Below, one piece after another: positions 31,434 through 35,073 of a stretch of DNA of 35,073 bases; the stretch's first letter is position 1; each line of letters opens with the position of its first letter. The translations under genes were made by a program, and so were the position numbers. The notes under the pieces are model-generated. The model worked only from the letters and a program-made list of their open reading frames with translations. It was not told the DNA's origin and did not search any database. The stretch comes from Myxococcales bacterium. Its GTDB lineage: Bacteria; Myxococcota_A; Polyangia; Polyangiales; Polyangiaceae. The stretch covers positions 1 to 35,073 of the forward strand of contig JAAZAA010000246.1 of assembly GCA_012514535.1 (NCBI GenBank), given 5' to 3'.

Positions 31434-32459
31434 GTGACGGCCGAGGCCGATGAACCGGGCGGAGCGGCGCCGGCGCTCCCGCATCCCTGTGAGCCAGACC
31501 GCTACGTGGAAGGGGCGGAGCGCCTCCATTTCCCTGCGCGATCGACGCTGGTCGCCATCGGCAATTTCGACGGCGTGCACGCGGGGCATCGCGCGGTGCT
31601 GGGGCGAGCCTGCGAGGAGGCCCGCGCCCGCGGGCTCCGCCCCTGTGTCCTGACCTTTCACCCCCACCCGTCGGAGGTGCTCGGTCGGGGAGGGCTGCCG
31701 CGCCTGACGTCCCTCGAGCGCAAGGTGGAGCTCATCCTCGGGCTCGCGCCGGAGCTCCAGGTCGTCGTGCAGCCTTTCGATCGGCGGCTCGCCGCCTTCA
31801 GCCCCGAGACTTTCGTGCGCGAGCTGCTGGTGGGGCACCTGGGGGCGGCGCTCGTCCAGGTCGGCCACAACTTCCGCTTCGGGCACCGCCGAAGCGGCGA
31901 CCTGACCACCCTCCGTGACCTGGGCCAGGAGTACGGCTTCGAGGCCCGCGCCGAGCCCCTGTCCGGCGATGACGCAGGGAGCTACTCGAGCACGCGGGTG
32001 CGTCGCGCCGTCGCAGAGGGAGCGCTCGACGAGGCCGCGAGGATCCTCGGGCGTCCGCACATGCTGAGCGGCTGTGTGATCGAGGGCCAGCGCCGCGGCA
32101 GGACCCTGGGATTCCCGACGGCGAACCTCTCCGGCGTGGACGAAGCTCTACCGCCCGATGGCGTCTACGCGGTGTTGGTCGATTGGGAGCAGGAGCCATG
32201 CCGACCGCGGGCCCTCGGGTGCGGCGTGATGAACCTCGGGAAGCGCCCCACCTTCGACGCGGGCCGGAGCGCCGAGGTCTTCGTGCTCGATCGGGACGTC
32301 GATCTCTACGGCCAGAAGCTGCGGGTGCACCTGGTCGCCCGTCTCAGGGACGAGCGACGCTTTTCCGGGGTCGAGGCGCTCCGCCAGCAGATCCAGGAGG
32401 ACGTGCGGCAGGCACGGCAGCTCCTCCCGGCGGACGTGCCCGCGGGCCCCTGGTACTGA
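31434..32459 (+). CDS. ribF: Bifunctional riboflavin kinase / FAD synthetase
   Basis: The protein is 341 residues from GTG 31434. The N-terminal adenylyltransferase domain has VAIGNFDGVHAGHRAVL (the nucleotide-binding HxGH-like motif), LTFHPHPSEVL, VGHNFRFGHRRSGD and SSTRVRRAV. The C-terminal riboflavin kinase domain has GRTLGFPTANLSG and the GVMNLGKRPTFD segment. It phosphorylates riboflavin to FMN and adenylates it to FAD. About 30 residues precede the domain (VTAEADEPGGAAPALPHP). The in-frame extension to 30441 is shadow of holA. No Shine-Dalgarno sequence precedes the GTG, so the exact start is uncertain. A small GAGAG/CTCTC stem follows the stop. Confidence 0.9.
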   Translation: MTAEADEPGGAAPALPHPCEPDRYVEGAERLHFPARSTLVAIGNFDGVHAGHRAVLGRACEEARARGLRPCVLTFHPHPSEVLGRGGLPRLTSLERKVELILGLAPELQVVVQPFDRRLAAFSPETFVRELLVGHLGAALVQVGHNFRFGHRRSGDLTTLRDLGQEYGFEARAEPLSGDDAGSYSSTRVRRAVAEGALDEAARILGRPHMLSGCVIEGQRRGRTLGFPTANLSGVDEALPPDGVYAVLVDWEQEPCRPRALGCGVMNLGKRPTFDAGRSAEVFVLDRDVDLYGQKLRVHLVARLRDERRFSGVEALRQQIQEDVRQARQLLPADVPAGPWY

Positions 32460-32548
32460 GAGAAACGGCTCTCCGGGGGCGTGGCCGTGCGTGGGCTCGC
32501 TCCCGGCGCTCGGAGCTGGCCGCGCGATGGCGCCGGGCGGCGCGGACG

Positions 32549-33301
32549 TCAGGGCGCGGGGCGTTCGTCGGCGGCGGCCAGCGTCCCCGCGACGTCGCGC
32601 TGCGTGGCGCTGCGTCCGACGTCGTCCTTCTCCACCTTGCCGTCCTTCATGCGGACGACCCGCGGCATGCTCTCGGCGAAGCCGGGGTTGTGGGTGACCA
32701 CGACGATGGTCGTGCCGTGCTCTCGGTTGATCTCGAAGAACAGGTCGTGGACGGCCTCACCAGTCCCGCTGTCCAGGTTGCCCGTGGGCTCGTCCGCGAG
32801 GAGCAGCTTGGGTCCGAGCACGAGCGCCCGCGCGACGGCCACCCGTTGCTGCTCGCCGCCGCTCAGCTCGCCGGGGCGATGGCTGGCGCGGTGGGACAGC
32901 TCCACCTCGTCGAGGAGGGCCCGCGCGCGCTTCTCCATTTCCCTGCGCGAGCGACCCTGGATGAGGCCCGGCAGCATCACGTTCTCCAGGGCGTTGAACT
33001 CCGGCAGCAGGTGATGGAACTGGAACACGAACCCGATCTCGCGGTTGCGCACCGCCGCGAGCCGGTTGCCGTTCATGGTCGTGAGCTCCTCGCCGGCGAG
33101 GCGAATGCGACCGCTGGTCGGCAGATCCAAGGTGCCGATGCAGTGGAGCAGGGTGCTCTTCCCGGCCCCCGACGGCCCCACGATGGACAGGATCTGCCCC
33201 GGGTAGATGTTCAGATCGATGCCCTTGAGCACGTGGAGGGTCTGCCCCATGTGCTGGAAGGACTTGTGCAGGTCTTCGATGATGACGAGTGCTTCGGCCA
33301 C
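32549..33301 (-). CDS. lolD: LolD-type lipoprotein-releasing ABC transporter ATPase
   Basis: The protein is 250 residues from GTG 33301. It has Walker A GPSGAGKST, Q-loop FVFQFHHLLPEFNALENVMLP, signature LSGGEQQRVAVARAL, Walker B LLLADEPTGNLD and H-loop VVTHN. The FHHLLPEFxALENVMLP stretch and 1:1 pairing with a LolC/E permease support LolD over generic MacB ATPases. It powers release of lipoproteins from the inner membrane. GTG 33301 is chosen because AGGAG lies eight bases upstream and overlaps the permease stop codon, with a 10-bp gap. A longer frame to 33358 would extend into the permease gene. Confidence 0.9.
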   Translation of the reverse strand: MAEALVIIEDLHKSFQHMGQTLHVLKGIDLNIYPGQILSIVGPSGAGKSTLLHCIGTLDLPTSGRIRLAGEELTTMNGNRLAAVRNREIGFVFQFHHLLPEFNALENVMLPGLIQGRSRREMEKRARALLDEVELSHRASHRPGELSGGEQQRVAVARALVLGPKLLLADEPTGNLDSGTGEAVHDLFFEINREHGTTIVVVTHNPGFAESMPRVVRMKDGKVEKDDVGRSATQRDVAGTLAAADERPAP

Positions 33302-33311
33302 GCTTCGGCTC

Positions 33312-35003
33312 CTATTCGTAGCGAATGCCATCGACCGGGCGCAAAGCGCTCGCGGCACTGGCCGGATACAGGGTGGCGAGGGTGGTGATCGCGAAGGCGC
33401 AGATCGCCACGAGCAGGTAGTCCAAGGGCTCGACGGTCACCGGGAGCTTGGTGATGTAGTAGACCTCGGGATCCAGCCGCACGCCGAAGGCCTTGAGGCC
33501 GTTCATGGCGATGAAGCCCGTGACCACGCCGAACACGGTGCCCACCCCGCCGATGAACATGCCCTCGGCCATGAACACCTGCAGGATGGTTCGGTCGCTG
33601 GTCCCCATCGCCTTGAGGATCGCGATCTCCTTGCTCTTCTCCGTCACCATCAGCAGCAGCGTGCAGATGATGCAGAAGCTGGCGACGGCGATGGCGATGG
33701 AGAGGATGACGAAGGTCATCACCTTCTCGAGCTCGAGGGCGCCGAACAGGCTGCGGTTGAGCTCCTTCCAGTCCCGCACCCGCAGGTCGTCGCGCTCGAG
33801 GGCGTCGCGCACCGCGGGCGTGACCAGCTCCACGCGCTCCACGTCCTTCACGCGCACCTCGATGGCGGTGATGAGGTGCTTGAGATCGAGGAAACGCTGG
33901 GCCTCCTCGAGCTTCACGTAGGCGTGGCTGGCGTCGTACTCGTACATGCCGCTGTCGAAGATGCCAGCGATCCGGAACTTGCGCGTGCGCGGCATCACCC
34001 CCATCGGGCCGAGGTCACCCAGGGGGGAGACGAGGGTCACCACGTCGCCGACGTAGACGTGGAGGTTCTTGGCGAGCTCCTTGCCGACCACGAGCCCGGG
34101 GTAAGCGGTCTCCGGCGCCCCGCCCTTGCCCTGCAGATCGGGGCCCTTGAGGAAAACCTCCCCGCCAGGTCCGATGCCGATGGGGGCGTTCTCCGGGAGG
34201 TCCCGCAGCGCCACGGGGTCGTCCAGGTACGCGAAGTCCCCCACCTCGACGTGCCGAGGCACGTCGATGACCTGCCCCACGGTCTCCATGTCCACGCCCC
34301 GCAGCAAGACTCCCGCGGTGTTGGTGGAGCTCGACGCCATCACCTCGCCGGTCGCCACGGGTGTGGCCGCGTGGACTCCGGGCACCAGGCGCACGCGATC
34401 GAGGGTGTCGCGCCAGAAGTCGAATCCCCCTGGCTTCTCCGCCTCGACGCGGATGTGGGCGTTGTTGTCGAGGATCTTCTCCTTCAGGTCGGCCCCGAAG
34501 CCCCCCATGATGCTGATCACCGCGCAGAGGGCGAAGGAGCTCACCCCCACGCCGGCGATGGAGAGGAACGAGATCACCGTGAGGAAGCCGCTCTTCTCCG
34601 AGCGCACGTGGCGGGCGGCCACGAAGGTCACGAAGCGGTTTCCCTCGAAGAAGTTCAGGACCCGCGGGACGGCGAGGCCCAGCAAACCGATGACGGTGGC
34701 TGTGGCGCTCAGGGTGGCGCCCACGCGCACCACCTGGTGGCTCAAGATGAACTGGGAGCCCCGGGTCTCCGGCAAGAGCAGCGCCCACACGCTGAGGCCC
34801 GTGGTCACGAGGGCGAGGAACACCGTGGTCGCGACGAGGCGGCGTCCGGGCCTCACCCGTCGGTAGGCGGCGACGAAGAGGGTCAGCAGGGCCAGCGCAC
34901 CGACGATCCCCCCCGCGGTCTGCACCCACGGAGGCAGCTCGGCCCAGCGCTCCAGGAGGGGAGCGTACCAGGTGTCCTGCGAGGGGTCGTGGAGGGGGGG
35001 CAT
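33312..35003 (-). CDS. lolC: LolC/LolE-type ABC transporter permease with N-terminal membrane extension
   Basis: The protein is 563 residues. Residues about 125-563 match LolC/E: FVAARHVRSEKSGFLTVISFLSIAGVGVSSFALCAVISIMGGF, a large periplasmic domain (HIRVEAEKPGG, ATPVATGEVM, VGKELAKNL, FRIAGIFDSGMYEYDASHAYV), then three C-terminal helices (MTFVILSIAIAVASFCIICT; GVGTVFGVVTGFIAMNG; YLLVAICAFAITTLATLYP) and ASALRPVDGIRYE. The first 125 residues carry three additional hydrophobic helices (about 30-47, 56-75 and 93-110) that canonical LolC/E do not have. With LolD it extracts lipoproteins from the inner membrane for LolA; a homodimeric LolCE-like permease is likely because only one permease gene is seen. 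The 70 bp after its start show nothing further. Confidence 0.9.
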   Translation of the reverse strand: MPPLHDPSQDTWYAPLLERWAELPPWVQTAGGIVGALALLTLFVAAYRRVRPGRRLVATTVFLALVTTGLSVWALLLPETRGSQFILSHQVVRVGATLSATATVIGLLGLAVPRVLNFFEGNRFVTFVAARHVRSEKSGFLTVISFLSIAGVGVSSFALCAVISIMGGFGADLKEKILDNNAHIRVEAEKPGGFDFWRDTLDRVRLVPGVHAATPVATGEVMASSSTNTAGVLLRGVDMETVGQVIDVPRHVEVGDFAYLDDPVALRDLPENAPIGIGPGGEVFLKGPDLQGKGGAPETAYPGLVVGKELAKNLHVYVGDVVTLVSPLGDLGPMGVMPRTRKFRIAGIFDSGMYEYDASHAYVKLEEAQRFLDLKHLITAIEVRVKDVERVELVTPAVRDALERDDLRVRDWKELNRSLFGALELEKVMTFVILSIAIAVASFCIICTLLLMVTEKSKEIAILKAMGTSDRTILQVFMAEGMFIGGVGTVFGVVTGFIAMNGLKAFGVRLDPEVYYITKLPVTVEPLDYLLVAICAFAITTLATLYPASAASALRPVDGIRYE

Positions 35004-35073
35004 CGTGGGCGGAGAGCGCTGGCTCGGTTCGTCAGGGCGCGGGGAGGCGGGAGGCGGAGCGGTTGCAGCGGAG

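Noticed and set aside
32460-32490. GAGAG/CTCTC hairpin after ribF as a terminator.
   Set aside because: The stem is only five base pairs and there is no T-run; it is too weak to list as a feature.

Overview
The window is uniformly GC-rich (about 70% by eye) chromosomal DNA with dense genes, many GTG starts and long ORF shadows on the opposite strand. Gene content suggests a Gram-negative deltaproteobacterium, most likely a myxobacterium (Myxococcota). The indicators are a chemosensory operon with a HEAT-repeat protein, a LolCD-type lipoprotein exporter, a pseudopilin-like protein fused to membrane helices, and many Pro/Ala-rich disordered proteins. The taxonomic call is inference. I see no rRNA, tRNA, CRISPR array, insertion sequence, integrase or phage gene, so this looks like stable chromosome rather than a mobile island.

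Layout. 1-4.3 kb: the 3' end of a RecQ-family helicase gene, a CHAD-domain protein, a two-gene unit (AcpH-like protein then NAD-isocitrate dehydrogenase) on the minus strand, a ferredoxin-NADP-reductase-like flavoprotein and a small hypothetical gene. 4.5-7.2 kb: a GH2 beta-mannosidase. 7.3-12.3 kb: an Hsp15-like S4 RNA-binding protein, then a minus-strand run comprising a single-TM disordered protein, a tRNA-dihydrouridine synthase, a small hypothetical protein, a membrane protein with a pseudopilin-like domain, and a coiled-coil protein. 12.4-14.0 kb: a flavin-containing monooxygenase, divergent from the next block.

14.0-21.6 kb is the main system: a tightly packed chemosensory operon cheY-cheA-cheW-cheW-HEAT-cheR-cheB, mostly with overlapping stop and start codons and without a chemoreceptor gene. 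21.9-26.9 kb holds cell-envelope genes: an HtrA/Deg protease with two PDZ domains, a LysM lytic transglycosylase (MltD type) and GlmU. 26.9-28.9 kb is a fused ketosynthase/chain-length-factor-like protein. 29.3-32.5 kb has ribA, holA and ribF, so two riboflavin/FAD genes flank a replication gene. The window ends with lolD and a lolC/E permease on the minus strand.

Two cross-cutting patterns stand out. First, short tandem repeats (12-24 bp units) are unusually common, and at five genes the repeat spans the stop codon. Second, several genes without a Shine-Dalgarno sequence carry a TAnnnT-like hexamer 6-8 nt before the start codon, which suggests leaderless transcripts. The most unusual single gene is the ketosynthase-CLF fusion at 26907-28919.
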